A stretch of 64,000 bases of DNA from Nissolia schottii (GCA_003254905.1 QANU01028716.1:539986-603985), one strand, 5' to 3'; positions 46,031-59,632 are shown, counted from the first letter of the stretch. Notes: a model not told the origin generated them from the sequence alone. Numbers and translations: made by a program.

Positions 46031-49000
46031 CATACATTTATATGATTCATATGATGGAAATTTTCATATTCTTTCTAATTTTTTTTTAAATTACTCATAA
46101 TCTTACATATGACAGATGTTGATTGGAGAAACAGGTAAAGTACAGAAAAATGGAGCAAAATAATTGAATCATAAGAAGTAGAAGAAATTTTTTGATAAGC
46201 ACGTGTCTAAGGGTTTTTACTTAGGCACATATAAAAAAAAATGTAGGTCTTATAAATATTATTAAAAATATTCTCACATGTTGGTAGGTCTTATTATTTT
46301 TTATGTGTGTCTAAATAAAAAATCTTTATGCGAGTGTCTATGCAAAGAATAACTCTAAGAATTACATAATCAAACATGTAGCCATCATAACCCAGCTTGA
46401 CAATATATTACATATACTGGACAAACAGTATTGAGCAAATCTTACCGATATATAGTGATTGAATCATATTGTATTGTCTATAAGAAACTAACTACATACA
46501 CATTCTAAGAACTTTATGGCAAGTTTCACTCATACACACAATCTTCCCAAATACCAATAGGACTCACTTTTATACTTATAACTTACAAAAATAAAAACCC
46601 TCTTAGTTGCTATTAGATTGAGCAATAGGATTTTTTCATTCCAGTCTATTCATTATTTAATATTTCAATAAAATGTGAGTTACACATATCTTTTAAATTA
46701 CAACATTTATGAATGTGTTAAATAATGGATGATTCACAATTATATATTCTCTTCTTCTTGTAAAAAATTATCTCTCTAAAAAAATTTAAGCTGCTTAAAT
46801 AAAACAGTTTGATAGTTTTATATATCTCTTAACATGTTCTCTTCTATAAGAGCTCATTTTAGTTTAAAGTGTAAAATATATTTAGAAACGAAAGTCATCA
46901 AAAATCAAATTTTTAAATTTTTTATCGATAAAAACTCGTATCATATCAAAAATCATCAATATTAAAAGTTTGAACGTATAAATAAATATAATTCATCATT
47001 AAAGGCAAGATCAACTAAGAATTTCTCTTTCAAATAATCATAACTTTGTGTGTGTATGTGTGTTTGTATACGCACACCATCATCCAAGGGATTCCACGAA
47101 AACGAAGAAATCCAAGTAACCATTCATGAAAGTGAATGCAAGTACAAAAGGGTAATTGTACTTTGTCTAAAATGGCCACTGATCACTCCCTTGTAGCGTA
47201 GTGGGGTCAGAATACTCTCTGAAACTCTGAATCAGAGAGAGAGAGAGAGACAGAGAGAGAGAGGCATTGAAACAAGGATTTCCAAAAGATATGGTGTTCA
47301 CTTGACTGTTGTGTGAGAATTGTTTGGAGGAGATGTATAATAGACACACTGAGATCAAAGTTTTAGATCACAAGCATCTATTTCAATCACCTGCAATATG
47401 AAAACACACTGAGAAGAAGAGGGCTTATGAGATTAGTGAGGACATAGAGAAAATTTCATAGGAGAAGGGCCCCCTAGTTTCATTGCTGAGTATATGTGGC
47501 ACATTTGAGTGGCATTCAAACCAAATCAGAGTTATTTATTTCATTTATTTTTGGCTAAATTATTAGTATTTGAGAATTTCAATTAATTTAACTGAAGTAA
47601 GATTGATAAAAATTTCATGTGCTAGATTATTTTTTTAAGTTAGGAGATTTGAATTTAAAATGTCATTTAAGTGAAATAAATATTTAATCACGTGAATCAA
47701 CTAATTCAATAACAAATTAGTGTTATGTGCTAATCTTCTGAATAGCATGTTAGTTTAGTTTATCAACTTTAAATCTTTTGTATTTAATTTGAGGTTTGTA
47801 TATCGTCTAAAATATTAAAATAAAAATTAGTGTTACGAGTAAATCCAAGGTAATGATTGAGGACTAAGTCATTGTCCTGCTACTTTTGTACCTATTTGGT
47901 ATAAGTGGAAGTGGGTTAGTTAACGAGAATAGGTTTTGCTTCCCTACTTTCACTTATCTAGCAGTTTTGTGCTAATTACTTCTTGAGACTTTATATGAAA
48001 TGATCGTCATAAGGGAAACAGAAAAAACATATCCCCAATGTCCTTATCACAGACAAAGGGAAAGTAATTTTTATACCACTTGAAGTGATAAACACCTAAC
48101 AATAAGAGGGGAAAAAAAAAAGATAGATATGGAAAGAAGAAGTGAGAAAAATAAAAGCGCGTAATGAATCTCATGCTTTTATTGGTAAGTGTTGAGAGTG
48201 TCTACGATTTTAAAGAGTTTAAATATCACTATTTTAATAATCTCAAGTTCGAATATTGAAAAATGAAAAAAAAAAATCTTTGCTAAGAGATCTCTATCCT
48301 TTATGAGAAAGCCGTCAATAAGGTTAGACTGAATTAATCAAATTTCTAATAATAAAGTCTGGATAAAGATAGTTTAGTTGAAGAAAAAGAAAAAAAAAAA
48401 CTCGAATTTTAGTTAGAAATTAATTATTATAGCTAAAACTCACAAGTAAGTAACTACACACCTTTGTTTATCCACCTAACCTCCCCACTATTACTATGAA
48501 CCACGCTCTCTGTATTCCAATGCTAAGCTTTGTATGTTACTTTTATGTGTTAGCTAGGTTTAGGGTTAAACTTGAAGGAATCAACCCTTGGCACATAGTG
48601 TTTCAAGTGGTTGATTTTGAGCCTTCATATATATTTTTCTGAATAAAATGCAAAACAGAACAAATCCATTCATGTTATTTCTCTTGAAATTAAGGGAATA
48701 AAAAACCAAGAAAAAATAAAGAGAGGAAATTTATGTGCTCTTGACAACTACATATACTAACATAATTTTCTTGTTTGGTTTTCATTATTCTTTTTAGCCT
48801 CCATAATGACATTTTTCCTTTCATTTTTAATATGCAATAAACCAAAATACCCCTACCATTTCAAACTTTTTTTTTCCGGCAGTTGAATAGAAACTGAATA
48901 GATTATATTCTTGAGTTTTTTTTTTCATGTTTTTGTGTAAGTTTTCTGCTGCCTATAACTTCTTCTGATCCTAGAAATAGTGCTGAACAGTTCTCATGTT

Positions 49001-49768
49001 TTTACATTGTTGTTATCGGTTCAAAGAAATCAAACAGCATAAAAAAAAATGTACCTGGTAGGCTGGTACTTTGTGGAATCAATTGGCAGATAATTTGTTT
49101 CCCTGAAAGGACACAAAAAGGAAAATCAGAAATCTTAATTGGTGCACAAAAATTATTCTGGTCAAAATGAAACAAACAGAGGGGGAAAAAAAGCCCTGTT
49201 TACATGAATAACTAGCCATACAGCTACAAGTTACATAGGAAAGGACGAGAAGAAAGAAAAATGACAAACATATTCTCTCTCTCTCTATAGATTGAATATA
49301 TATAGTTACAAAAAATTTGTATGATGTGGTTCAATATGTGAACATACTAAAAGCTTCCCATTAAATTGTTTATGGTAAGAATGGTGAAGAACATATACTT
49401 AAGAAAAGATAAATTCTCTTAAAGTTTAATTGCTACATATTGTTATTAAAATTTTACACTATCATTTAATTATTTGTTATTGTTTGTGAAACTTTTGAGA
49501 TTGTAAATATGAGACTTGACTACTTTGACTGATGTGTCAAGATATGTTTAGATGCCAGCTAATTAAATTAGTTAAATCTCTAATTTGATAACTTATCAAA
49601 ATATTATTAGACAAAGTAAGCTTCAAGACATGAAAGCCCATCGATCGGAGATCTATTATTATTATTATTATTATCAAAATGTGGGATAATCTAATCTTTG
49701 AACTTATAAAATTTAGGGATTAAAGTTTCTCATTTTGTATGTTTATAGATCAAGTTTTATGTTTTAAA
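46031..49768. other. Intergenic sequence with minor repeats
   Basis: A copy of the 27.1/27.5-kb TRIM-like segment lies near 46,760-46,840 (CTCTAAAAAAATTTAAGC... and ATAGTTTTATATATCTCTTAACATG). A GA microsatellite is at about 47,234-47,263 and ATT units lie near 49,656-49,675. I see no gene. Confidence 0.45.
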
Positions 49769-50148
49769 GGTGGTTTCTCACCTACTCCAAGGAATAAATA
49801 CCTCATATTATTTAATTTATTAATTTTTACAACAAAATTCATCGAATTTTGATATTATGTTATGTTGTATATGATTGTAATAAACTCTTCTTTAGTCAAA
49901 TCATTGAAAGAGTCAACTTATAAGAAGTTTAAAGATTTGTGAACCATTTGCGTTTACGATACACCTTTATACAAATATTGTATTGAAAAGTATTAATTTA
50001 TAACATTAAATCGTATAGTCCATCAATATATCATATTATATCATGAAATGATAACAAAATTCGATAACTTTAGTTATAAAAATTATCAAAAGTTGATAAA
50101 GTAAATAGCATGGGGTATTTACCCCCATAAAGTTGGTGAGAAACCATC
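49769..50148. mobile_element. Mutator-type MITE, copy B (inverted relative to copy A)
   Basis: The terminal inverted repeat opens GGTGGTTTCTCACC and closes GGTGAGAAACCATC, and each arm continues for about 45 bases through GTAAATACCC-type sequence. Flanks TGTTTTAAA (49,760-49,768) and TTTTTTAAA (50,149-50,157) match at 8 of 9, consistent with an aged 9-bp duplication. Its reverse complement aligns along the full length of 20,335-20,712. Confidence 0.85.
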
Positions 50149-51779
50149 TTTTTTAAATGATAAAGAACTTTAAGTGAACTTTCAAAGTCTCAAGAGAATA
50201 TTTTATCTCCAAATATTTTGATTAGAAACTAAATTAAAGTTTTACTTTTAAAAAGACGAAACTTTATGCTAAAAAGATAAAAGTTTGTTTGAATACATAA
50301 ATTAAAATCAACTTATCATTAAAAAAAAAATTGTTCATTTTGGATGCAACTTGCTATCATTTTTCTTTAACCTCTTTTTTTAATATAAAAAATAACGCTT
50401 TTTATGAGTTGTGTAGAACGTCCTTTTCCAAATGCTATCGTCATGATTGTTCAAATTTTTGCATTGTGAACTATATGCGCCAAACACAACGTATTCTTCC
50501 ACTGCCTTCAACATTAAAGGGATAAGCTTTATAACACTTAAATACACATACAAAATTAGTAATGTCACGTAGGAGTTATGTTTTAAAACAACAAAATTAA
50601 AGGTAGAGATTTTGTTAGTTTATTAAATTCTAAATACCACGACATCTTACTCGACAATGCATGACAGATATTACCAACGATGGATTTCATTAGTTCAAAT
50701 AAATAAAGAAATAAAATAAAGCATTAACAATTAATTTCTCTTCTAACCATGGTGTCTTCTAAAAAATTAAATTTTTATTTTTATTTTTACGAGAATTAAG
50801 TTGTTCACCACTCATCCATCCAGCTATGGAATGGTTACTGCCTTTACAACGGAAAAACGCACACATATTTTTGGTACCTAATAACAGCAAAAGTTTTAAA
50901 TTTTTATTTTTTACTTGCATGCATCTCAAGTCCTTCATACAACTTCAGTTTCCACCATCACAACCGTTAATCATTTTAGGCTTCCCAAATTGTGGGGCCC
51001 ATCAAGTACGAATGGTCCAGCACAATTTTTATTCTAACTGTGGGCCAGTGTTGTTGGCCACTCCTACCTCACGCAGGTATTGGATTTTTCCGCGTTAAGC
51101 ACACGCGCCTCCGTTTGTTACTTTCAGGTAGTAACAACTCAAAAAACTAAAAAAAAACACAAGAAAAATATTTGAGAAAACGAAGAAAAGTGGTAGATTT
51201 GATGAATACCTATCATAAACAAAGTTTATCCATTTATAAAGAAAAAATAAATCTAGTCAATCAGATATACTCTTTTCTTATAAAATAAAGTAGTCAACGT
51301 CGCATTAACTTTAGGATAAAATGTGGTGATAAGAAACTTCATTTCATTCAACAATTCTAACCAAATTTTTTAAAAAAACCCTCTTATGACAAAAGTACCT
51401 TCCATTTAATTTTTTTTTTTTTGAAAGTATTACTATGTGAAAAAATATAATCAAAATTTCTAAAAGTGATCTAATCACTTGTTTTATTCGTTTAAAATTT
51501 TTTGTCAAAATTACAAATATTTTGCAATTATACTTGAGCTTAATAGAACCACTATAACGACCAAAACTTCAATTCAATTTATCTATCAATTTAGTGCTTA
51601 TGCAAATTAAAAATAAATAAATAAATAACTAACTTGGATAATTGTACCAAATAAATAAAATCAGACCCTCTTCTTCATATATCTGGCAGAGTATGGTGAA
51701 GGCGGAAGAGTTTTAAGTTTTGCTTGAGTTCAGGTGGTACGTAGATTGAATTGGTGTTAGGCCTCTCTGTAACCTTTTC
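50149..51779. other. Intergenic sequence, no supported gene
   Basis: Frames at 50,331-50,525 and 50,826-51,098 show no family resemblance. (AATA)n occurs near 51,607. Confidence 0.4.
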
Positions 51780-51950
51780 TCGTATGTTCATATTTCAGAC
51801 ACTGAGCTTTGTATTCGGAATTTGTGGACTCATGGCACGTGGAATCTTTCTCTGTATACGTCCATTCCATGTAATATTCGGCAATTGATTGTTAGCTCAC
51901 TGAGGCCTACAGGTGCTGATGTAGTGGATTCTTGTGTTACAAAACTACAT
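51780..51950 (+). pseudogene. LINE reverse-transcriptase-associated fragment
   Basis: The frame reads LCIRNLWTHGTWNLSLYTSI then IRQLIVSSLRP. This resembles the short region with VxDLW..GxWNxxxL...P..I...I found between the reverse transcriptase and RNase H/zinc-binding parts of plant LINE proteins. Only this scrap is recognisable, so the assignment is tentative. Confidence 0.4.
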
Positions 51951-52030
51951 TTTCTTCTTCTATTTTTTCTCTCTCTATATATAATTATGGATATAATTAT
52001 ATTAGCTATTTTTTTATGATCTATAATATA

Positions 52031-52435
52031 TGTTAGTTTCACTAATATTTGACGAAATTAAATAAAGGAATAAGTTAAACTATTTTATTAGTTTGAGTCC
52101 GAAATGGATAATAGTTGATCCGTTTATTTTTTATTGGGTTTTAGGAGAACTACTAGTTAATTATAAATAGGTAAGGGGGGTTATGGTCCATAGCACATTA
52201 AAATCAAATAAGTAGTTTCTTTTTCATCTAAAGAATTGTGCTCAAATCCCATTAGGGAGAACACAGAGATTTTGATTGAGGAAGGCCAATAACCTCAAAT
52301 CCAAATATCAATTGGCAACATCATTCGGCTCTTATATATTTATGAATTCAGGTACGCTTCTGCATTCAGTCTTTTTTTTTTCATGATTTAATATGGACGG
52401 TCTTGGGGTTATCGAATGGAGAAGAATTTATAACA
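52031..52435 (+). mobile_element. Ty1/copia 5' LTR
   Basis: The segment begins TGTTAGTTTC and ends TTTATAACA, a TGTTA...TAACA pair of 405 bp, with a TATA box TTATAAATAG at 52,161-52,170. Two bases after the end comes a primer-binding site. No 3' LTR partner was found in the window. Confidence 0.65.
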
Positions 52436-52437
52436 AG

Positions 52438-52450
52438 TGGTATCAAAGTC
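52438..52450 (+). mobile_element. Copia primer-binding site
   Basis: TGGTATCAAAGTC closely matches TGGTATCAGAGCC, the sequence that pairs with the initiator methionine tRNA 3' end used by most plant copia elements. Confidence 0.65.
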
Positions 52451-53454
52451 ATTCATGATTGAATCATTGAGAAATAATTAATTTGCTCACATTGATGTTT
52501 GAATTTTGGTTTGGCTTTCGAGTTTATTGATTACGTATGAACTCAGTGTGGCTTCCTCTTATTTGGCTTTCGGTGATCATGTATGATTCAAGTTTCTTTT
52601 TCTAATAAAAAAAATCCCAAATACAACTGATTGCGTGGCCTTTGGTTCATTCACCGTAGTTTTTCTTGCGGTCCATGGCATTTACTGGATGGTGATTCTG
52701 ATATATATTTTACATATACTAATCAAAGGTTTAATGTTGTTTTTGTTAATTGACGTTGAACATCGATTTTGGGAATGATGTTTGCGTGAATGCAATGCCA
52801 AATCATTGTAATATAACAAAGTGATTATTTGTCCTTTTAATTGTATCCATGCAATGAGTTTTTTTTGGATGAATAAGGATCCATAAATTAGACTATTGCG
52901 ATATTGTTATATACAATGTATGTGTATATATAACATATTCTCTATGATCTTTTATGAAATTTAAGAAAGCCATTTGTATTATTTTGTTATTGGATATGCC
53001 GGGAACAAGGGCTAATCAGAGAAAATATTTACCTTCAAAGAAGTACATTTGGCTCGTCCAGTATAGATAATTTTATGAGCAAGCTAAATTTTTATTTTTA
53101 TTTTCTCGTTGTTCTTGTATGGTAAAAGGGTTCATGATAAAAGTCTATTCTTATATATAGAATTGGCTTGCGTTTATATATTTGATTATTTTATAATCCC
53201 CTATGTTGGATTTGGATTCAATTTATTTTAAAGATTCAAGTTTTGATCAGATTTTTTATTGATCTTATCCATAAAATATAAATACTTAAATTTGAAAGTT
53301 ATCTGATATAATAGAATCCTAAAGATTTTGAAAATATTTTGATATCCAATAAATTAATCTTTTTTATATGAAATATATCGATGTGATCACCGTTGTCATC
53401 TAAAGAATTTTGGCCCTTATTTTGTTATTATTGTGAATTGGGTTATTTTGAATC

Positions 53455-53880
53455 AGTTATGAGATAAATTGATTGAAATAACATGCTACTAAAGTAGTCT
53501 TTATTGTTAATGTCAGTTTATTTTAAAATATAAGGAAGAATGTGAACATATAATTCATGTGATTATTGGTCGGCCCAAAGGAAGATTAATATTTGACCGA
53601 ATTATATGAACACTTGTGATTGTAAATATTTTGGATCCCGATATGTTAATTTTGCATTCAATTATTTGTAAGGATAAGAGTTCTTTAAGTAAATTAATTG
53701 AGACAACATGCTGCCAACATAGCCTCTATTGTCAAAGTTAATTTATTTCAGAACATAAAGAATGTTGTGAGTATGTGATTCATGCCTATATTGATCGGCC
53801 CAAAGGAAGGTCAGTATTTGACCGAATCATATGTACACTTGTGATAATAAATATGTGACAATTATTAGGTTCCATGTGAA
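53455..53880 (+). repeat. Two diverged direct repeats in the copia leader
   Basis: About 185 bases at 53,455-53,640 recur at 53,690-53,880. Both contain ACATGCTxCxAA, then TCGGCCCAAAGGAAG, then ATTTGACCGAATxATATG. They lie between the primer site and the gag relic. Confidence 0.75.
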
Positions 53881-54119
53881 TAATAAGTCGGTTCAAATAC
53901 AAGCTTATTGTTTGACATAATTTATTATCAATATTTGATTTACATCAAGAGTACCACTTACAAGTTAATATTTTTGTCCAAAGACTAAATATTAATGTTA
54001 TGCGTGGTATCTTATAATGGACCCTACAATTTAAAAAAAATTGAACGTATGTGAATATATTGTTTTGTTCTACTTTTTTGCTTATGTAATATTTGTTAAC
54101 ATCTACTTTATTTCCATGA

Positions 54120-54900
54120 GGAGTGAGACCAACTTGCACTAAGGATTGAACAACTCGCTACTCTTATAGATAAAATTATCAATAGGACTTTGAAAACTGA
54201 GATAGTTCAAATTGCATAAGTCTCATTATTATGATTTGTAGAATCTGAGAAACATTAAAGGGCACTATGTCCAAAAAGGTTACCACTGCCAATGAATTTT
54301 CTTTATAAAAAAAATGTTTTGCCAAAAGCAATACAACTGAAACAAGTTCGATTACATCAAACATGATTCCAATAAAACATAAAGTAAAAGAAAATATAAG
54401 TGCGTACTTCATGGACATGTCTCATCTTGCTTCAAAACTAAAGGCACTACAGTTAGAGATATTTAATAATCCTCTTGCAAATAGTTTTGGGGTTTCTCTT
54501 CTAGTAAAATTCAATTTAAGATCAGTTATAACTAACAAAGGGGATAAATGGTTTCTTAATGATATCATTTCTCATTTGTGTAAGAAGAAGAACCTTTAAA
54601 GAAATAAAAGATTGAAAGTACTTACATGGCAGTACCTTTAAGGACTAGAACGTTGAATAAGGATAAAGAAGCTGCAAAATATGTTTACCTCTAAAGAAAC
54701 AACATTAGAAATTTAGTTGTTACTTTTGTTTGAGTTATGGACATATGAAGAAAGATTGTGTCAAATATCACGTTTGGCGTATAAGGAAAGACACACTTTT
54801 TCTTTGGTATCTTTATCTCCTTTATGAAAACTTTCAATCACTGGACATATTCAAATCCCTTAAGTCTGAGTTAAAATTAACTTGACAAAATCATTAAGGC
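54120..54900 (+). pseudogene. Ty1/copia gag relic
   Basis: Pieces such as YFMDMSHLASKLKALQLEI, DKWFLNDIISHLCKKK and, further on, a CCHC-type remnant GHMKKDCVKYHVWR match plant copia gag (UBN2 with zinc knuckle). Stops and frame shifts break it, and the first half of the knuckle is lost. It cannot form capsids. Confidence 0.7.
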
Positions 54901-54989
54901 TGTCACATCTAACTGTGGTGTAAATACCATGGTAGGTATGATGGATCAAGTGAAACTTTCATGACTAAAAGTTACAGATTACATCTTTA

Positions 54990-55110
54990 TTAGCATTCCA
55001 ACAAAATTAGTGATAAAAACTCCTTATGAATTATGAACCGAAAAAAAGCTAGTATAACTTAGACATTTGGGGTTGTCTAGCTAAGGCAAGGCCTTTTATG
55101 TGAAGACCTA
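54990..55110 (+). pseudogene. Ty1/copia integrase C-terminal scrap
   Basis: KTPYEL then a stop and TEKK, followed in another frame by WGCLAKARP, corresponds to the KTPYELW...P...HL..WGC.A motif at the end of copia integrase. Protease and most of integrase are deleted between this and gag. Confidence 0.55.
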
Positions 55111-55179
55111 AGTCCCTTTCAGAAGCGTGTTGCAGTTATGTTTCCTTATGAGTTTTTGATGGTGTGGTGTTTGTTGGCT

Positions 55180-56516
55180 TCCAGGTGCCAATAATATGCT
55201 GTTTGGAGCTTCCAGCGCCAGTGCTCCCCAATTTCAAGATATTCCAGGTGGGTGGAGGTCTCGACGTGTCGACGGTGCCACATTAGTGTTTCATCAATCA
55301 AGTCGGTCATGTTTACATCATTCATATTATTATCTGCTTATTACTATGCTTATATGATGATATGCTAGGGTAGAGACTTATGATTATATGATGCATGATG
55401 ATATCTTTTAGAATTATATGGTTAGGGTTACATAACAGACTCAAAGACTCCAATTTAAGGAAGGACCCTAACTAAGGGAAGGTAGAGCAAGGCAAAGACT
55501 TGGTACTTAAGTTATCCATTGTGACACACCTCTCTTACCTCTCTTAAATACGGGTCCACAGTCCTTAATTCCGCACAAGTAAATAAGACTAAACTAACTA
55601 GGGATACTACCTTCCATAATTAGTACACTTAGGACCTAATAACTTGGGTAATTAATCTAGATCATCTAAAAGACTTCACAAACAGTATACCTTATGGTAG
55701 ATGACTTAGTTTAGTGTGGGGTCAACATCCCCACAAATCAGACTCAATATAATGGTATGTGTACCCTCACAAATTTAGATGGTATTGAACGTAAGGCTCC
55801 ACAGATCTAGGGTATGTGTACCCTCACAGTATCTGGGTTTAGTGTACCAGAACTGTGAGGATTTATCCTGGCAAAACAAGGTCGAGCTAAGGTTTCGTTG
55901 AATTAATGATTGAGAGGCATCTCTCCTCGTGCCCCTCCGCTCGAGGCGGGCATACGCTACATACAAACCAAATTTATTCTTCAGTAGTTATTCAGATTTA
56001 CTTACATTTTATTATATGTTTATTTATCATTCAATTAGACGTGTGTGTATATATACACACACACACACTCTCTCTCTCTGTTTTATGTGCAATATATATT
56101 ATTTGTGTGGTACTGAGGTACCCACCACTGAGATGACAAACTCACCTCTCTGTCAATGATATTTTTAGATACAATAGAGGAAAGTAGCAGCGAGGTCCAG
56201 CGTCTGTGGTAAGCTCAACTTCGTAGTAGGGTCTACTAGGGTTGTGTCAATAGATATGCTCTAGATTAATAGGGCAAGATCCCTTCGTATTAGTCATTAT
56301 GTATTTAGTTATTTTCAGTATATCATATTTTTAGAACAATCTGTAACTCATATATTATTTGAAGTTCATGAAACTAATTATCTTATTTATAAAATCAGTT
56401 GCCTTACTTATGAAATCAGTTATTTTTAGCATGCATAAACATTAGTATGACCACGACAGAGCTTCCGTAGGGGCAACATCCCTACGTACGGTCATATCCT
56501 AAGTTGGGGCATGACA
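55180..56516 (+). mobile_element. Ty3/gypsy LTR (left end approximate)
   Basis: The 3' end is set by TTGGGGCATGACA at 56,504-56,516, directly before a primer site. The LTR has the same internal landmarks as 31,060-32,795 and 56,600-57,038: GTACTTAAG..ATCCATTGTGACACACCTCTCTTACCT, the ACTGAGATGACAAACTCACCTCTCTGTCA zone, and CCTACGTACGGTCATATCC before the end. The start was not fixed because copia remnants fade into it. Confidence 0.6.
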
Positions 56517-56519
56517 TAG

Positions 56520-56532
56520 TGGTATCAGAGCC
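56520..56532 (+). mobile_element. Gypsy primer-binding site
   Basis: TGGTATCAGAGCC, a perfect match to the initiator methionine tRNA primer sequence, three bases after the LTR end. Confidence 0.85.
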
Positions 56533-56599
56533 ATAGGTTTCCCTTAGTTATCTGGAGCATAAAGACTTCAAGTATCACTACAACTGTACGAATGGAAGC

Positions 56600-57038
56600 A
56601 TGTATATGCGCTATCTACAGTACTTGGTATTTGAGTAGTACCAAGGTACCCATTACTAAGTTGACAATTCACGCCTCTGTCAAACCATTTTCAGATTCTA
56701 CCAAGGCTAGTGAGGACAGTTCCCTCGTTCAATAAAGCAAGGATTCCAGATATTTGTGGTAAGTTCTGCTTTGCAATGGGGACTACTGAGTAGTTTAATT
56801 ATGTTCCAGACACTTAGGGCAGGATCCATAGTAGTTTTCATGAATTTTATTTCAGATGTTATTATTTTGTCATTAATATTTCAGTTCAGTTTTTGGTAAA
56901 CAACTATTCAATTATTTGTTAATAAATTAGTCAGTATTTATTTACCTTGTGCATTTAATACATGTTTAGTATGTCACGTCAGTGCTTTCATAGGGCAATA
57001 ACCCTACGTGCGGTCACGTCCTAAGTTGGGGCATGGCA
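56600..57038 (+). mobile_element. Second, partial gypsy LTR of a related family
   Basis: The sequence from TACCAAGGTACCCATTACTAAG to TTGGGGCATGGCA (57,026-57,038) parallels the last 400 bases of the LTR ending at 56,516. The two are much too different to be the pair of one insertion. Its end abuts Athila protease sequence at 57,039. Confidence 0.6.
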
Positions 57039-59247
57039 ATCTCTTCTTCTAAAGCGATGGAATTGGCGGGGTACCAACTGACTAGCCACGTGGCATGGTG
57101 GTTCAGTGGTTTGAAGAAGGGTAGAGGTGAGGGCGAGCCTCCGTTCTCATTGGAATAGTTCTCCACAAGGCTCCGTGAGAGGGCTCGCTCTCCCCCGAAC
57201 TCCATGAAGAGCGTCCCAACATGGACATCAATTTTTGTGTGAGATGTCTTGAGGAAAGGTCTCCCCAAGATTATTGGCGTTTGGCCCTCATGTGCTTCAT
57301 TTGCCATTGGGAGGACATAGAAGTCAGGTGGGAATATCAGTCCCTGTACTCGCACCAACATATCCTTAATAATCCCCGCTGGTCTAACCATGTGTCGATC
57401 ATCCATTTGAATGACAAATTGAGTTGCCAACAACGGACCCAATCGAATTAATTTATAGACTGAGAGGGGCATGACATTTATGGCAGCACCCAGATCAACC
57501 AGGGCATTCTCAAGCACAATGTTCCCTATCTCACAGCTAATGGTGAACACTCTTAGATCAGGGAATTTCTTCGGCATCAGTTGGGTTATCGCAAAGATGT
57601 TCCAAAGAGAATGCACCTATTCGCTTCCTGTCATCCTTTTCTGATTCGTACATCATTCCTTTAAAAGTTTGGCATACTTCGGAATCTGATGAATTGCATT
57701 GAGAAGGGGTATGTTCACCTCAACTCTTTTGAAGACATTAAGGATTTCCTTCTCATCCTTCATAAGGGCTCGAATTTTGGGGTTTGGTGCTTTGTAAGGG
57801 AAGGGTAAAAGAACAAGTTTCTCCTTCCCACGAGCAAGTGGTGTACTACCCTTATCTTCATCTCCAGCGTTTCCATCAAAGTCTTCACCTCTGACATTTT
57901 TGCCAAAGTCTTCGTCTTGATTCTCTGTAAAGTGGGTGACTATACCGAATCTCAGAAACATAGCACTCACATTTGCCCTTGGGTTTGGCACAGGCTAAGA
58001 AGGGAGATGAGATAAGCTTGTTGCTTGTAAATTTCTTATTGAGTGTAGCTCAATTCTCAACTCTGTCATTTTAGCCATATGTTTCTTCTGGGAGGCTTGT
58101 GTTTCCTGCATCATTGGGGCCGTTAGAGGCTTGGGTCGCTTGTGGAGGTGGTGGAAATTGGGGTGGAGCAAGCGGTGGCTGAGGGGGGCACATATCTCTG
58201 TTGTGGCTGCTAGAACTATTAGAGTGGTGGTTGCGGGTTCAAAACATTGGAGTTATTACTTTATCTGAAAACTGGGTTGCCCTTCCAGCCAGGGTTATAA
58301 GTGTTGCCATAAGGATCATACCTTAGCTGGTTAAACTGGTTACCTGGTTTTTCGTGAAACATTATTGCGACTGCAGATGTGTCTTCCTTGAGGATTGGGA
58401 ACTGCTCGGGCGAATAGGAGATGCCATCAGAACAGATGGAACAATCTACATTTGCTACAACTACCTGGGATTTCTGCCCCATTGCCAAAACATTTATCAT
58501 GTTGGCCAGTTTATCCAATTTTTATGTTAAGGCCACTATCTCATGGGTTGAAGATTCAGTGGCGACCTCATATATCCCCCTGACAAGCCGGTTGGCCCGA
58601 ATTTCATTTTGTGAATGATCAGCCATCTCAATAATCAACCGTCTGGCCTCTTCAGGCGTCTTTCGATTTTTTAGAATCCCATCGACAACTGAATCGATCC
58701 ACTTTCGATCCATGTAATTGAGACCTTCATAGAAGTTCTCCAAGAGTTGCACTTCAGTGAACCCATGGTGGGGACACATGTCGCACAATCCCTTGAATCT
58801 CTCCCAATACTTACCCAAGGTCTCGTCAGTCTTCTACTGGATTCCTGATATCTCTTCCTTGAGGGAAAACACTCTACTAGCAGGGAAGTACTTTTCAAGA
58901 AACAATTACTTCATTCCAAGTCAACTGTTCACAGCCTGGTGTAAGATATTGTAATACCAATAATGGGCCCTACCTTCCAGAGAGAATGGGAAAGCTTTAA
59001 GCTTCATATTCTATGGTGTGACGTTCTACGGCCTCATGGTGTCGCAGGTCATGTTGAACTGCTTCAGATGGCGGTGTCGATTTTCCGATGTCAAGCCATT
59101 GAACTTTGGCAGATAGTGTAAGAAGCCTGACTTTATTTCAAAGTCCATGGCTGCATCGGGAAATACCACACTTAACGGCTCATAAGAGTAATCGAGAACC
59201 GTCATCTCACCCCAAGTCTGGGTTGGGTTTGCCATAGTACCTGTCAT
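57039..59247 (-). pseudogene. Athila-type (Ty3/gypsy) gag-protease relic
   Basis: Minus-strand pieces in order: a gag start FEIKSGFLHYLPKFNGL (about 59,120), YWERFKGLCDMCPHHGF with LLENFYEGLNYMDRKWID (58,818-58,522), a zinc-knuckle-like CSICSD and the YDPYGNTYNPGWKGNPVFR segment (58,518-58,261), and a retropepsin with LVDLGAAINVMPLSVYK and IILGRPFLKTSHTKID (57,616-57,039). DLGA at the active site and PYxNTYNPGW are marks of the Athila lineage. Stops near 59,023 and 58,520 and a frame change between 58,260 and 57,990 disable it. Reverse transcriptase, RNase H and integrase are missing because the gypsy LTR at 57,038 cuts it off. Confidence 0.85.
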
Positions 59248-59614
59248 AGGAATAGATAGATTAGTAACAAAATCGGGCTCCCACTATTGTCTCCTTTCTT
59301 GCTTGATAGACCTTAGCATTCTTTCGATTTCAGGATCAAAATCGGCTTGTGGGATCAAGCAAAGAACGAGGCATCCATGGGGACCAAAGGAAATTTAAAT
59401 GCGAAACTTAAACTAGAAAAAAAAAACTCTTTTTTAAGGGACAATAGCAGAAAAATAAAAAAAAATGAAAATAATAAAATTTAAACTTTTTTTTTAAAAA
59501 AAAGAAAAGAACAAAAGCAAGAAAACAAAGAATAAACTAAGATGAAATGATAAAAAGAAAAAGAAGGAAAATAAAGAATAAAATCATTAAAAAAATAGAA
59601 TTGGCTAAATTGCT
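59248..59614 (-). other. Athila untranslated leader between LTR and gag
   Basis: A-rich on the plus strand with no open frame, lying between the primer site and the gag start. Confidence 0.5.
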
Positions 59615-59632
59615 TCCCCGGCAATGGCGCCA
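59615..59632 (-). mobile_element. Athila primer-binding site
   Basis: On the minus strand TGGCGCCATTGCCGGGGA, close to the TGGCGCCGTTGCCGGGGA primer site used by Athila/Tat-type elements. It lies four bases from the LTR end. Confidence 0.85.

Noticed and set aside
57221-57451. Plus-strand frame over the Athila protease
   Set aside because: Antisense shadow of the retropepsin relic, which has family motifs on the minus strand.
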